Of a stretch of DNA of 15,416 bases, positions 7,764 to 14,930 are shown one piece after another (the stretch's first letter is position 1; each line of letters begins with the position of its first letter). Origin of the DNA: JAYSRU01 sp043720875. Its GTDB lineage: Bacteria; Bacteroidota; Bacteroidia; Flavobacteriales_D; Crocinitomicaceae. Below the pieces are notes generated by a model. It ran no database searches, was not told the origin of the DNA, and worked only from the letters and a program-made list of their open reading frames with translations. Position numbers and translations under genes: made by a program. The stretch covers positions 1 to 15,416 of the forward strand of contig JAYSRU010000098.1 in the NCBI GenBank assembly GCA_043720875.1. Direction: 5' to 3'.

Positions 7764-9128
7764 ATGACTCTACTTCAAAAAAAACTATTTCTCGTAGTGT
7801 TCGCTGTCCCATTTTTGTGCGCTAAGGCAATGGCACAATACCCCATGGACAAAGAGGTTTTCTTTGACAGTATACAAACATTTTGGTCAGACAAAAACAA
7901 AACCGATAAAGCAGCAATTTGGGCAGTAGCATTTCAACAGAAATGGCCCTACAGCTTTCGTCCACGTATTGACAAGATTCTACTTCCGCATTTAACTATT
8001 TCGAATAACACCGAAGCTGAGACAGATTTTTTGGAGAAATTATATTTAAAAAACGACTCAACTATCAACGCATTTATTGCGCCGCTATACTTTTGGAACA
8101 AAATAAAAACTACTAACACCGCAAGTGAAGTAACCATTCTACTACAAACATTCACAGCGCTATTAAAAGACAGTGCTGATTTTTCACATAAAACAGAACG
8201 CTTTGGATTAATGGTACTGAATGAATTGACAGAACGGCAAGATATTGACAAAAATATGCTAACGCAGCTCAACGACAAAATAATTTCTAACCTCGAAAAA
8301 TATAAATACCTAGATAGAAAAGATGCTCCAGTAGGCTCTGCCGAGAGTTGGCAACGCCATTGGTTTAGGTGCTTGTACGCTTTCACCTATTACGAGAAGT
8401 ATTTAAGTAACTTGAGTTTAGCTACCAATATTGAAAAAGCCGCCTACTTCTCTCCCGATTTCATAGATAAACCGTTTGAATCCGAATTAAAAACCGAGTT
8501 AGCCCTACTTTACAAAGGAGCAAAAACCCCCAATTACCCTGTTCTGTATTACGACTTTCTAAGTGCTAACAACCAATCAATGAAAGCATTGCACTGTTTC
8601 ACAAACATTACATTAATCGATCCGAGTGATGTAAACATGGCTGAATTAAAAAAATCATACGTTAAAACTAACTTGGAAACCTCATTTTCTAAGTATTGGA
8701 AAAATAAGGTGGATAGCATTATGATTCCATTTCCGCCTGTTACCCTAAAATTCAACAATGGCGAAAGTGTAAACTTCGCTAAACCATCAAAATATTGGAC
8801 ATATGTTGATGTTTGGGCAACTTGGTGTCCGCCTTGTATTAAAGAGCTTCCGGAAATAGAAAAATATTATCAGCACCTTAAAAGCGACAGCAGCTACCAT
8901 TTAAAATTATACACCCTTTCCGTTAATTCGACTAACCTTAAAAAATTTATCGCGAAAAAGAAGTACACCTTTCCTGTTTCAGAAATAAAAGAAGACCTTA
9001 CATCGAAACTTGGAGTCGGTGTTTTGCCTGTAAAATATTTAGTGAGTCCAGAAAGAAAATTTTTAGAAATTCCTCATGGAAATTGGCAAGAATACATAAA
9101 AAACTATACCCTTACGGATGTTGAATAA
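7764..9128 (+). CDS. Exported TlpA-like thioredoxin-fold protein
   Basis: Exported protein of 454 residues. A signal peptide (1-24, ending CAKAMA) is followed by a largely helical N-terminal region (about 30-320) that I cannot assign. A thioredoxin-like domain (about 325-445) carries the redox motif WATWCPPC with Cys355 and Cys358, and the cis-Pro loop at VLPVKYL (Pro422). TlpA-family proteins of this layout act in the periplasm as thiol-disulfide reductases, for example in cytochrome c maturation or repair of oxidised proteins; the N-terminal part often differs between paralogues. The substrate is unknown. The gene starts about 80 bases after repeat copy 2 and stands alone; no hairpin terminator is evident after it. 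Confidence 0.88.
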   Translation: MTLLQKKLFLVVFAVPFLCAKAMAQYPMDKEVFFDSIQTFWSDKNKTDKAAIWAVAFQQKWPYSFRPRIDKILLPHLTISNNTEAETDFLEKLYLKNDSTINAFIAPLYFWNKIKTTNTASEVTILLQTFTALLKDSADFSHKTERFGLMVLNELTERQDIDKNMLTQLNDKIISNLEKYKYLDRKDAPVGSAESWQRHWFRCLYAFTYYEKYLSNLSLATNIEKAAYFSPDFIDKPFESELKTELALLYKGAKTPNYPVLYYDFLSANNQSMKALHCFTNITLIDPSDVNMAELKKSYVKTNLETSFSKYWKNKVDSIMIPFPPVTLKFNNGESVNFAKPSKYWTYVDVWATWCPPCIKELPEIEKYYQHLKSDSSYHLKLYTLSVNSTNLKKFIAKKKYTFPVSEIKEDLTSKLGVGVLPVKYLVSPERKFLEIPHGNWQEYIKNYTLTDVE

Positions 9129-9312
9129 GAGAAAGTATTTTGGGTTTTAGGGAGAAGGTATAATTTGGCAATTCACGCTAATTAAAAATAAGCCGATTGC
9201 AGGAATAAATTTTACAGCACAACGCTTCCAAAATGATCATGTAAAACGAATTAGGATAAATCCAACTAGCTGAATGCTTTTCGATACGGTTAACTTTTAT
9301 CAAATAAAATGA

Positions 9313-9348
9313 TTTTGAAAAAGTAAGCGTTTTTTATCTCTATATTTG
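9313..9348 (+). promoter_or_regulatory. Promoter of the B12 operon
   Basis: TATATTTG at 9341-9348 matches the Bacteroidota -7 consensus TAnnTTTG exactly, and TTTTG at 9313-9317 is a fair -33 element with 23 bases between them. Transcription would start near 9355, just before the riboswitch. The upstream stretch 9129-9312 contains no supported gene. Confidence 0.65.
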
Positions 9349-9355
9349 CCCCAGT

Positions 9356-9480
9356 TCTTTGATACAAACAATTCAATAGACAAATTTAATTTGTCTAAGT
9401 TATGGAACCAAGTAAAATCTTGGGCTGTCGTGCAACTGTAATTTCTTGAAAAAGAATAAGCCAGATACATAAGAATTGAT
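9356..9480 (+). promoter_or_regulatory. Cobalamin riboswitch
   Basis: The conserved cobalamin aptamer core is readable: GGAACC (9404-9409), the short hairpin CCAAG-TAAAAT-CTTGG (9408-9423), and directly after it GCTGTCGTGCAACTGTAA (9424-9441), a clear B12-box variant. GCCAGATACAT (9460-9470) follows in place of the usual GCCAGA-ACCTGCC end. AGACAAAT/ATTTGTCT (9378-9396) forms a peripheral hairpin, and CAATTC (9369-9374) with GAATTG (9473-9478) closes the domain. The boxes deviate from consensus (CGTGC for CCCGC), so this is a divergent member. Downstream, AAGCA/TGCTT (9489-9508) and a seven-T run (9525-9531) may belong to the expression platform, though they are not adjacent as in a classic terminator. 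It would repress the operon when cobalamin is present. Confidence 0.85.
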
Positions 9481-9592
9481 TATCCATTAAGCATCACGAA
9501 AAGTGCTTTGTAAACCAACATGTATTTTTTTATTCGGAAGAATATTCATGTTCAATCTTTGCGCTTTTCAATACATTTTAAAAATTGAAACC

Positions 9593-10174
9593 ATGATAGA
9601 ACAAAAAATAAACCTTCGCTTTACAGTGCTCACCGCATTGATCTTACTTTGTACCTTTAGTAGAATCATTCCTCACATGCCAAATTTTTCACCACTCGGT
9701 GCTGTTGGTCTGTTTGGAGCAGCTTACTTTGCTAAAAAATGGCAAGCGTATTTAATTCCAATACTTGCAACTTGGTTAAGTGATTTATTTATAAATAATG
9801 TAATTTATGGTGAATTTTATCCCGAATTCACTTGGTTCTATCAAGGTTTTTACTGGCAATACGGCAGTTACATCCTAATCACGCTAGTAGGTTTGTTTGT
9901 GCTATCCAAAATAAATACGAAGCGTATAATTTTAGGAGCCTTGAGTTCAACGGCTATTTTCTTTTTAGTTTCTAATTTCGGAAGTTGGATCGGAAGCACT
10001 ATTTATCCACAAACCTTTGGCGGATTACTAACGTGTTACGCCGCAGGAATTCCATTTCTGAAAGGTTCATTACTCGGCGACGCGGTTTATTCAAGTATAT
10101 TATTTGGAAGCTTTGCTTATGCTCAGCATAAATTTCTAATACTTAGATTAGCTCCTGTTGCAATCAGTAAGTAA
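9593..10174 (+). CDS. DUF6580-type membrane protein, probable cobalamin transporter
   Basis: Integral membrane protein of 193 residues with about five or six hydrophobic segments (roughly 9-27, 33-47, 50-68, 90-107, 112-130, 160-178). RIIPHMPNFSPLGAVGLFGAAYF near the N-terminus and the later GSWIGSTIYPQTFGGLL and LKGSLLGDAVYS are typical of the DUF6580 family, which resembles substrate-binding (S) subunits of ECF vitamin transporters. I start it at the ATG at 9593; the frame is open further upstream from a TTG inside the riboswitch leader, which is unlikely to be used. It is the first gene after the cobalamin riboswitch, so import of cobalamin or a precursor across the inner membrane is a reasonable inference. 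No energising ECF subunits are nearby. The 3' end overlaps the next gene by 17 bases. Confidence 0.8.
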   Translation: MIEQKINLRFTVLTALILLCTFSRIIPHMPNFSPLGAVGLFGAAYFAKKWQAYLIPILATWLSDLFINNVIYGEFYPEFTWFYQGFYWQYGSYILITLVGLFVLSKINTKRIILGALSSTAIFFLVSNFGSWIGSTIYPQTFGGLLTCYAAGIPFLKGSLLGDAVYSSILFGSFAYAQHKFLILRLAPVAISK

Positions 10175-10508
10175 ACATTGTAAAAGGTGTAAAGTTACTT
10201 TTGAATGCAAGGAACAAGATATCGATAATTGCCAATGTGTGCTCGAGTTACAACCAGCAACTTTGGCATTTTTAAAAAGTACCGAGTACAATTGTTTATG
10301 TAAAGAATGCTTACTCCATTACGACGAATTAGTTGAAACTTCAACTTTGCACCATTTTCCAACTCAAAAGGATACATTAATTGAAGGTCTACACTACTAC
10401 ACAGAAAATTCCTGTTGGGTCTTCACTGAACTTTATCATTTATTGCGTGGAAATTGTTGCAAAAATAATTGTAGACATTGCGCATACGGCTTCACCAAAA
10501 CGAAATAA
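10158..10508 (+). CDS. Cysteine-rich CWC / DUF5522 fusion protein
   Basis: Small cytosolic protein of 116 residues with two Cys-rich parts. Residues 5-51 follow the CWC pattern (CKRC, FEC, CQC, then CLCKEC), eight cysteines likely to bind metal. Residues 72-112 follow DUF5522 (LIEGLHYYTENSCWVFTELYHLLRGN broken by CC, then CRHCAYGF). The start is inferred to be TTG at 10158: an in-frame TAG lies just upstream and no ATG or GTG comes before the first conserved Cys. This makes a 17-base overlap with the transporter gene and suggests translational coupling. Metal binding is inferred from the cysteines; the biochemical role is unknown. Its place in a riboswitch-controlled B12 operon may be functional or merely an operon hitchhiker. 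Confidence 0.8.
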   Translation: MQSVSKHCKRCKVTFECKEQDIDNCQCVLELQPATLAFLKSTEYNCLCKECLLHYDELVETSTLHHFPTQKDTLIEGLHYYTENSCWVFTELYHLLRGNCCKNNCRHCAYGFTKTK

Positions 10509-10525
10509 TATTATTGCATATAACT

Positions 10526-10918
10526 ATGAACCTAGAAGAAAAAATTCAATCATCAGAAACAAAAATCTTTAAAGCTGTGTTTCCAAATACAACGAACCAC
10601 TATGATACTTTATTCGGTGGCACGGCTATGCATTTGATGGACGAAGTTGCATTTATAACAGCCACAAGGTTTACACGAAAAATGTGCGTCACGGTTTCAT
10701 CCGATAGAATTGATTTCAAACAACCCATACCCGCAGGTACTATAATTGAGCTCATTGGAAAAGTTTCAAAGATAGGAAACACCAGTTTAGATGTGAAAGT
10801 AGAAATCTTTATCGAAGAAATGTATAGCGATAAACGAATAAAGGCAATTACTGGAAACTTTACGTTTGTGGCACTCGACAAAAACAAAAAACCAACAAAA
10901 ATACTAAGCGATGTTTAA
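10526..10918 (+). CDS. Hotdog-fold acyl-CoA thioesterase (YciA/ACOT-like)
   Basis: Cytosolic hotdog-fold enzyme of 130 residues that probably hydrolyses acyl-CoA to free acid and CoA. The family signature is clear: VFPNTTNHYDTLFGGTAMHL followed by MDEVA, with Asn24 and Asp39 in the usual catalytic positions, then SSDRIDFKQPIPAGTIIEL and the strand KVSKIGNTSLDVKVEIF. Length matches single-domain YciA-like enzymes. I use the ATG at 10526; the longer frame from 10478 would run into the upstream gene. It starts 17 bases after the CWC gene and overlaps the next gene by 8 bases, so it is cotranscribed with the B12 genes. The acyl substrate and the link to cobalamin are unknown. Confidence 0.88.
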   Translation: MNLEEKIQSSETKIFKAVFPNTTNHYDTLFGGTAMHLMDEVAFITATRFTRKMCVTVSSDRIDFKQPIPAGTIIELIGKVSKIGNTSLDVKVEIFIEEMYSDKRIKAITGNFTFVALDKNKKPTKILSDV

Positions 10919-11882
10919 AAATATAAGCGGCTTTGCAGTCATGCTTTTTACTAAATCTCTTTTTGCGCAATTTCCTGGACCGGTGGGTACAGTTGGTACC
11001 ACGGCAATTTACAAGGATAGTTCAATTTTCACCGCTTGGGCCACGGATTGTTCTATCCAAAGAGGATTAATGGATATTTCAAACTTTTCGCTTGGGCTTA
11101 CAAATATTGGTGATAGCTCAATGGCTTTAGGTATTTCAGGAATAAATGATGTTGTGAGTCTGGGAGATGGAGGTTCAGCGATTCTAAACTTTGATTATCC
11201 AATCACAAATGGTCCTGGCTATGACTTTGCGGTTTTTGAAAATGCTTTTAACGATGTATTTCTTGAACTTGCATTTGTGGAAGTGAGCAGCGATGGATTG
11301 AATTATGTCCGTTTCCCCGCCACTTCTAATACACAGACAACGAGTCAAATAGAAGCCTTTTCAAACAGTGGCGATGCTTCTAAAATCAATAATTTAGCAG
11401 GAAAATATCGCAAACATTACGGCACTCCGTTCGACCTACAAGAAATAGCAGGAGCCCCACTAGTAAACATTAATGCAATCACGCATGTTAAGATAATTGA
11501 TGTTGTAGGAAGTATTGACCCACTTTACGTAACTTACGACATAAATAATAATCCGATCAATGATCCATTTCCTACCGCTTTTGCATCGGGTGGATTTGAT
11601 CTGGATGCTCTTGGGATTATCCATCAGAATACGACAACTGCTATCAAAGGAAACACGATTAACGCGTTGAATGTTTTTCCAAATCCATTCTCACAAAACG
11701 AGCAACTTACTATTCATTCTAACCAGCCATTGCTAGAAATAGTAGTAAAAAATAATTTAGGACAATTAATTTTTAAAGGTTCCGAATCAGATTTAAAAAA
11801 CATGCAATTCAGCGATGGGTTGTTTACACTAGAAATAAAAACAACGCAAGGCACTTTCATTAAAAAAGTAATTAAACAATGA
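10911..11882 (+). CDS. Secreted surface protein with T9SS sorting domain, in B12 operon
   Basis: Secreted protein of 323 residues. A short signal peptide (MFKNISGFAVMLFTKSLFA) precedes a beta-rich domain (about 20-240) with SLGDGGSAILNFDYPI, GPGYDFAVFENAF, LAFVEVSSDGLNYVRFPA, GKYRKHYGTPFDL and THVKIIDVVGSID. Similar 'DFAVFENxF...VEVSSDG' domains occur in other bacterial cell-surface proteins. The C-terminus from about 250 (ALNVFPNPFSQNEQLTIHS) is a T9SS type A sorting domain, so the protein should be attached to or released from the cell surface. It overlaps the thioesterase gene by 8 bases and cobT by 4 (ATGA), which places it firmly inside the riboswitch-controlled unit. I infer a role in capture of B12 or its precursors outside the cell; nothing in the sequence proves binding. 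Confidence 0.82.
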   Translation: MFKNISGFAVMLFTKSLFAQFPGPVGTVGTTAIYKDSSIFTAWATDCSIQRGLMDISNFSLGLTNIGDSSMALGISGINDVVSLGDGGSAILNFDYPITNGPGYDFAVFENAFNDVFLELAFVEVSSDGLNYVRFPATSNTQTTSQIEAFSNSGDASKINNLAGKYRKHYGTPFDLQEIAGAPLVNINAITHVKIIDVVGSIDPLYVTYDINNNPINDPFPTAFASGGFDLDALGIIHQNTTTAIKGNTINALNVFPNPFSQNEQLTIHSNQPLLEIVVKNNLGQLIFKGSESDLKNMQFSDGLFTLEIKTTQGTFIKKVIKQ

Positions 11883-12886
11883 ACATACAAGAGCAACTAC
11901 AACATAAAATTGATCATAAAACCAAACCTATTGGTGCGCTAGGCATACTTGAAAAATTGGCCTTGCAAATTGGAACTATTCAAAACACCCTGTCTCCTAG
12001 TTTAAACAACCCAACTATTGTAGTTTTTGCAGGCGATCATGGAATAGCAAAAGAAGGTGTTAGCGCATATCCGCAAGAAGTGACATTTCAAATGGTGCTA
12101 AATTTTACGCAAGGTGGTGCCGCAATTAATGTTTTTTCAAAACAAAACAACATTGATCTAAAAATTGTTGACGCAGGGGTTAATTTCGATTTTGAACATA
12201 ACTTGGGTATACTTAACGCAAAAGTAGCAAAAGGCACTAACAGTTTTTTAACCCAAAAAGCAATGTCTGAGGAACAGTTGGAACAATGTTTTACGAACGG
12301 AAGAAGTATTGTAAACAACCTATTTGCAAACAACTGTAATACAATAGGTTTTGGTGAAATGGGCATTGGAAACACATCTTCTGCTACAATGATTATGAGT
12401 GAATTGTGTGCGCTACCGATAGAAAAATGCGTTGGACGTGGCACTGGATTGAATGATGTACAACTAGAAAAAAAGATTTCAATCTTAAACCAAGCGCAAA
12501 CATTTCATGGACATGTAAGCAACCCAATGGAAGTATTACGCACCTACGGAGGATTTGAAATTGCGCAGATGAGCGCTGCAATCCTAACTGCATACGAAAA
12601 AAATATGCTTATCCTTATAGATGGTTTTATTGCTACAAGCGCTTTCTTGGTCGCCTTTAAACTTAACCCTAAAGTTTTGGATAACGCTATATTCTGTCAT
12701 TTGAGTGATGAATTTGGTCATCTCAATTTGTTAAATTTCATAAATGCAAAACCATTGTTAGCAATGGAAATGAGATTAGGTGAAGGTACAGGATGCGCTT
12801 TAGCCTATCCAATTATTGAAAGTTCTGTTAATTTTTTAAATAACATGGCCAGTTTTGAAAGTGCAAGCATAAGTAATAAGGAATAA
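11879..12886 (+). CDS. cobT: Nicotinate-nucleotide--dimethylbenzimidazole phosphoribosyltransferase
   Basis: Transfers phosphoribose from nicotinate mononucleotide to the lower-ligand base (such as dimethylbenzimidazole), making alpha-ribazole phosphate for the cobalamin nucleotide loop. The 335-residue protein has the full set of family motifs: KTKPIGALGILEKLA, VFAGDHGIAKEGVSAYPQEV, TQGGAAINVF, GFGEMGIGNTSSAT (Glu160, matching Salmonella CobT Glu174), VGRGTGL, LIDGFIATSAFL and EMRLGEGTGCALA (Glu302, matching the catalytic Glu317). Length is normal for CobT. The start codon overlaps the stop of the preceding gene as ATGA, and cobS begins one base after its stop, so the three cob genes are coupled. 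Confidence 0.97.
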   Translation: MNIQEQLQHKIDHKTKPIGALGILEKLALQIGTIQNTLSPSLNNPTIVVFAGDHGIAKEGVSAYPQEVTFQMVLNFTQGGAAINVFSKQNNIDLKIVDAGVNFDFEHNLGILNAKVAKGTNSFLTQKAMSEEQLEQCFTNGRSIVNNLFANNCNTIGFGEMGIGNTSSATMIMSELCALPIEKCVGRGTGLNDVQLEKKISILNQAQTFHGHVSNPMEVLRTYGGFEIAQMSAAILTAYEKNMLILIDGFIATSAFLVAFKLNPKVLDNAIFCHLSDEFGHLNLLNFINAKPLLAMEMRLGEGTGCALAYPIIESSVNFLNNMASFESASISNKE

Positions 12887-12887
12887 T

Positions 12888-13676
12888 ATGAAAGAAGAAA
12901 TACGTATTTTTTTTACGGCATTAATGTTTTACACAAGAATTCCGTGTCCAAATGACATTGATCATTCGCCTGATTACATAAATAAAGCAACCCGTTACTT
13001 CCCACTTATAGGTTGGATTGTAGGGTTAATTTCGTTCGTCGTTTTTTGGTTGAGTTCGTTTTTATTTGATCCAACTATTTGCGTTTTGTTTTCTCTTATT
13101 GCAGGAGTGCTTGTTACGGGTGCATTTCACGAAGATGGATTGGCAGATGCATTTGATGGTTTTGGTGGCGGTTGGACGAAAGCTAAAATTCTAGACATCA
13201 TGAAAGACAGCCGAGTCGGTGCTTTTGGAGCCATCGCTCTGATTTTTTTATTTGGCCTAAAATTTATCGCGCTCGGTAGTTTAATCTCAAAAATAAATCC
13301 TTCTAATTATTTAATCTTACCCTTACTATTTATAAGTTATCACGCTCTTTCACGATTAACAGCCATCAACATTGTGTTCACGTCTCATTATTCTCGAGAA
13401 GATGAAAGCAGTAAAGCTAAGCCAATCGCGAAAGAACATAGTTATAAAGAAATAGTTGGTGCGTATGTATTTGGCTTAGTTCCATTGCTTGTGCTTTGTT
13501 TATTTCGATGGGAATTTTGCTTTGTTGTTATTCCATTATTATTTCTATACATATATTCCAAACGTTATTTTAACAAATGGATTGATGGGTATACAGGCGA
13601 TTGCCTTGGTGCAGTTGAGCAAGTAGCTGAATGTGTTTGCCTCTTATCATTTGTAGCGATATGGAAATTTATATAA
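12888..13676 (+). CDS. cobS: Adenosylcobinamide-GDP ribazoletransferase
   Basis: Cobalamin synthase: joins adenosylcobinamide-GDP to alpha-ribazole (or its phosphate) at the inner membrane, the last main step of nucleotide loop assembly. The 262-residue protein shows the N-terminal FFTALMFYTRIPCP, RYFPLIGWIVG, the acidic motif FHEDGLADAFDGFGGG (about 80-95) that coordinates Mg, and DSRVGAFGAIAL, followed by several hydrophobic segments. A weak AAGGA precedes the ATG. The C-terminal GYTGDCLGAVEQVAE is also typical. Its 3' end overlaps cobC by 16 bases. Confidence 0.97.
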   Translation: MKEEIRIFFTALMFYTRIPCPNDIDHSPDYINKATRYFPLIGWIVGLISFVVFWLSSFLFDPTICVLFSLIAGVLVTGAFHEDGLADAFDGFGGGWTKAKILDIMKDSRVGAFGAIALIFLFGLKFIALGSLISKINPSNYLILPLLFISYHALSRLTAINIVFTSHYSREDESSKAKPIAKEHSYKEIVGAYVFGLVPLLVLCLFRWEFCFVVIPLLFLYIYSKRYFNKWIDGYTGDCLGAVEQVAECVCLLSFVAIWKFI

Positions 13677-14224
13677 CCCGACATACCCCTGTAGCAAATG
13701 AAGACAACCTTTGCTATGGCCAAAGTGACATTCCGTTGCGTGAAAGTGTAACACAAGACTTAGCACAACTTATCGAAAAACTACCAAAAGCGATTGATGT
13801 TGTTTTTAGTAGCCCATTAGAACGGTGCAAATTACTAACAACGGCCCTAAACCATAAAAATACTATTTATTCAGATGCCCTAATGGAAATGAACTTTGGC
13901 GCTTGGGAAAGCAAAAAGTGGGATGCCATTAACCAAGAGGAATTGAACCATTGGATGTCTGATTTCGTGCAGGTCAAACCACCTGAAGGAGAAAATTTAA
14001 TTGAACTGTTCGAACGCGTAAAATTGTTCCTAGATAAATTAAGACTTGAAAAGCATGAGAAAGTTCTTCTCGTTACGCATGCTGGTGTAATGCGTTGCAT
14101 CTGGGCTTATTTACTGAATATTCCTTTGCATAATATCTTTAAAATTCCTGTCGATTTCGGTCAACTATTAACCATTAAAATGAATGAAGACCCAAATTTC
14201 GACAGCATCAAAAAAATTCATTAA
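13661..14224 (+). CDS. cobC: Alpha-ribazole phosphatase (histidine phosphatase family)
   Basis: Histidine phosphatase that removes the phosphate from alpha-ribazole 5'-phosphate or from cobalamin 5'-phosphate. The protein has 187 residues from the ATG at 13661; the longer frame from 13631 lacks support and would push deeper into cobS. The catalytic core is visible: ITRHTPV with His8 as phosphoacceptor, CYGQSDIPL, VVFSSPLERC, the acid at EMNFGAWE (Glu76) and LLVTHAGVMRC with His140. The DFGQLLTI end is also usual. It closes the B12 operon. Assignment to CobC over other members of the family rests on the YGQSD motif and the location after cobT and cobS. Confidence 0.92.
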   Translation: MEIYITRHTPVANEDNLCYGQSDIPLRESVTQDLAQLIEKLPKAIDVVFSSPLERCKLLTTALNHKNTIYSDALMEMNFGAWESKKWDAINQEELNHWMSDFVQVKPPEGENLIELFERVKLFLDKLRLEKHEKVLLVTHAGVMRCIWAYLLNIPLHNIFKIPVDFGQLLTIKMNEDPNFDSIKKIH

Positions 14225-14344
14225 TTTTAAATGTGATAATTCAAAACTCATTCTTTGAGTAGGCCAAATATGATTAGATTAGACCTACAATAAAAAACAT
14301 AAAAGCGCGTATAAATATTTTACTCACCGAACTTAAATAGCTCC

Positions 14345-14677
14345 ATGCTTCTCTCCATTACTAAAATTGAATTAAGCTCGTATTCAAAACTCAAACCTTT
14401 TTTTCGGTTTAACGGTGCTATTATTCCAGAACTGAAACGATCAAAATGCACTTCCTTTAAAATAACAGGAACTTGGAATTTTAAAAGCTGGTATACCATG
14501 ACCTTGTGGGAAAATGAAAACGACCTCTTGCAATTTATTGCTAGCGAAACGCATCTAAAAGCTATGCAACAATCCCGTAGTTTTTCGAATAATATACAAC
14601 TCAAACGATTGCATAAAAACGAACTCATTTCTTGGAAAGAAGCTAAAAGATTGTTTACGAGCCAAGAAAACCACTGA
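14345..14677 (+). CDS. DUF3291-like dimeric alpha/beta-barrel protein
   Basis: Small protein of 110 residues. The pattern of a short first strand, then SWYTMTLWENENDLLQFIAS and ETHLKAMQQSR (about 48-78) resembles DUF3291/antibiotic-biosynthesis-monooxygenase-like proteins, where 'xWTLxxWExExxLxxFxxSxxHxxAM' joins one barrel strand to a helix. These proteins form dimers and some act as cofactor-free monooxygenases or heme-related enzymes, but no activity can be read from this one. There is no signal peptide. A minus-strand frame of similar size overlaps it, but only this strand shows family-like motifs. It follows cobC by 120 bases without a strong terminator between, so partial read-through from the B12 operon is possible. 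Confidence 0.65.
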   Translation: MLLSITKIELSSYSKLKPFFRFNGAIIPELKRSKCTSFKITGTWNFKSWYTMTLWENENDLLQFIASETHLKAMQQSRSFSNNIQLKRLHKNELISWKEAKRLFTSQENH

Positions 14678-14681
14678 ATCA

Positions 14682-14810
14682 TTCACAAGTAAGCACAGAT
14701 TCAATACAAAACAGAGTTTCCCCCTTTGATAGCTTGTGAAAAAACAGTAAATTTGAGAAATATAGTCTCATGAAACAAGACATATACAACCACCGTATGT
14801 TGTATATGTC
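14682..14810. repeat. Cluster of three inverted repeats before the restriction gene
   Basis: TTCACAAG (14682-14689) pairs with CTTGTGAA (14733-14740); TGAGA (14754-14758) pairs with TCTCA (14766-14770); GACATATACAAC (14779-14790) pairs perfectly with GTTGTATATGTC (14799-14810) around the 8-base loop CACCGTAT. A further GACATATA occurs at 14822-14829. No T run follows the 12-bp stem, so it is not a normal terminator. It could be an operator or the stem of a small RNA, or mark the edge of an insertion. Confidence 0.7.
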
Positions 14811-14900
14811 GCATAAAATGGGACATATAAATAAGTTACAAGCAAGCCTACCTATACGACACTTTTGACCTAAAAACAGAAATCATCGACTTTAATTTTG

Positions 14901-14908
14901 TAACTTTG
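14901..14908 (+). promoter_or_regulatory. Putative -7 element of the restriction gene
   Basis: TAACTTTG matches TAnnTTTG and lies 22 bases before the ATG at 14931. No TTTG is found at the expected -33 distance; the nearest (14863-14867) is too far upstream. Confidence 0.45.
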
Positions 14909-14930
14909 CAAACGGACATTTTAATCAAAT

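Noticed and set aside
7949..8386. Minus-strand open frame of 145 codons inside the thioredoxin-like gene
   Set aside because: Fully contained in a well-supported gene, with low-complexity Ser/Leu-rich product and no start signals.
14258..14290. TAGG...CCTA pair after cobC as an operon terminator
   Set aside because: The stem is only 4-5 pairs with a mismatch and a 16-base loop, and the following tract is A-rich on the plus strand. Too weak to call.
14320..14682. Minus-strand open frame of 120 codons over the DUF3291-like gene
   Set aside because: Its product shows no recognisable motif or signal, while the plus-strand frame carries a family-like motif; treated as a shadow.
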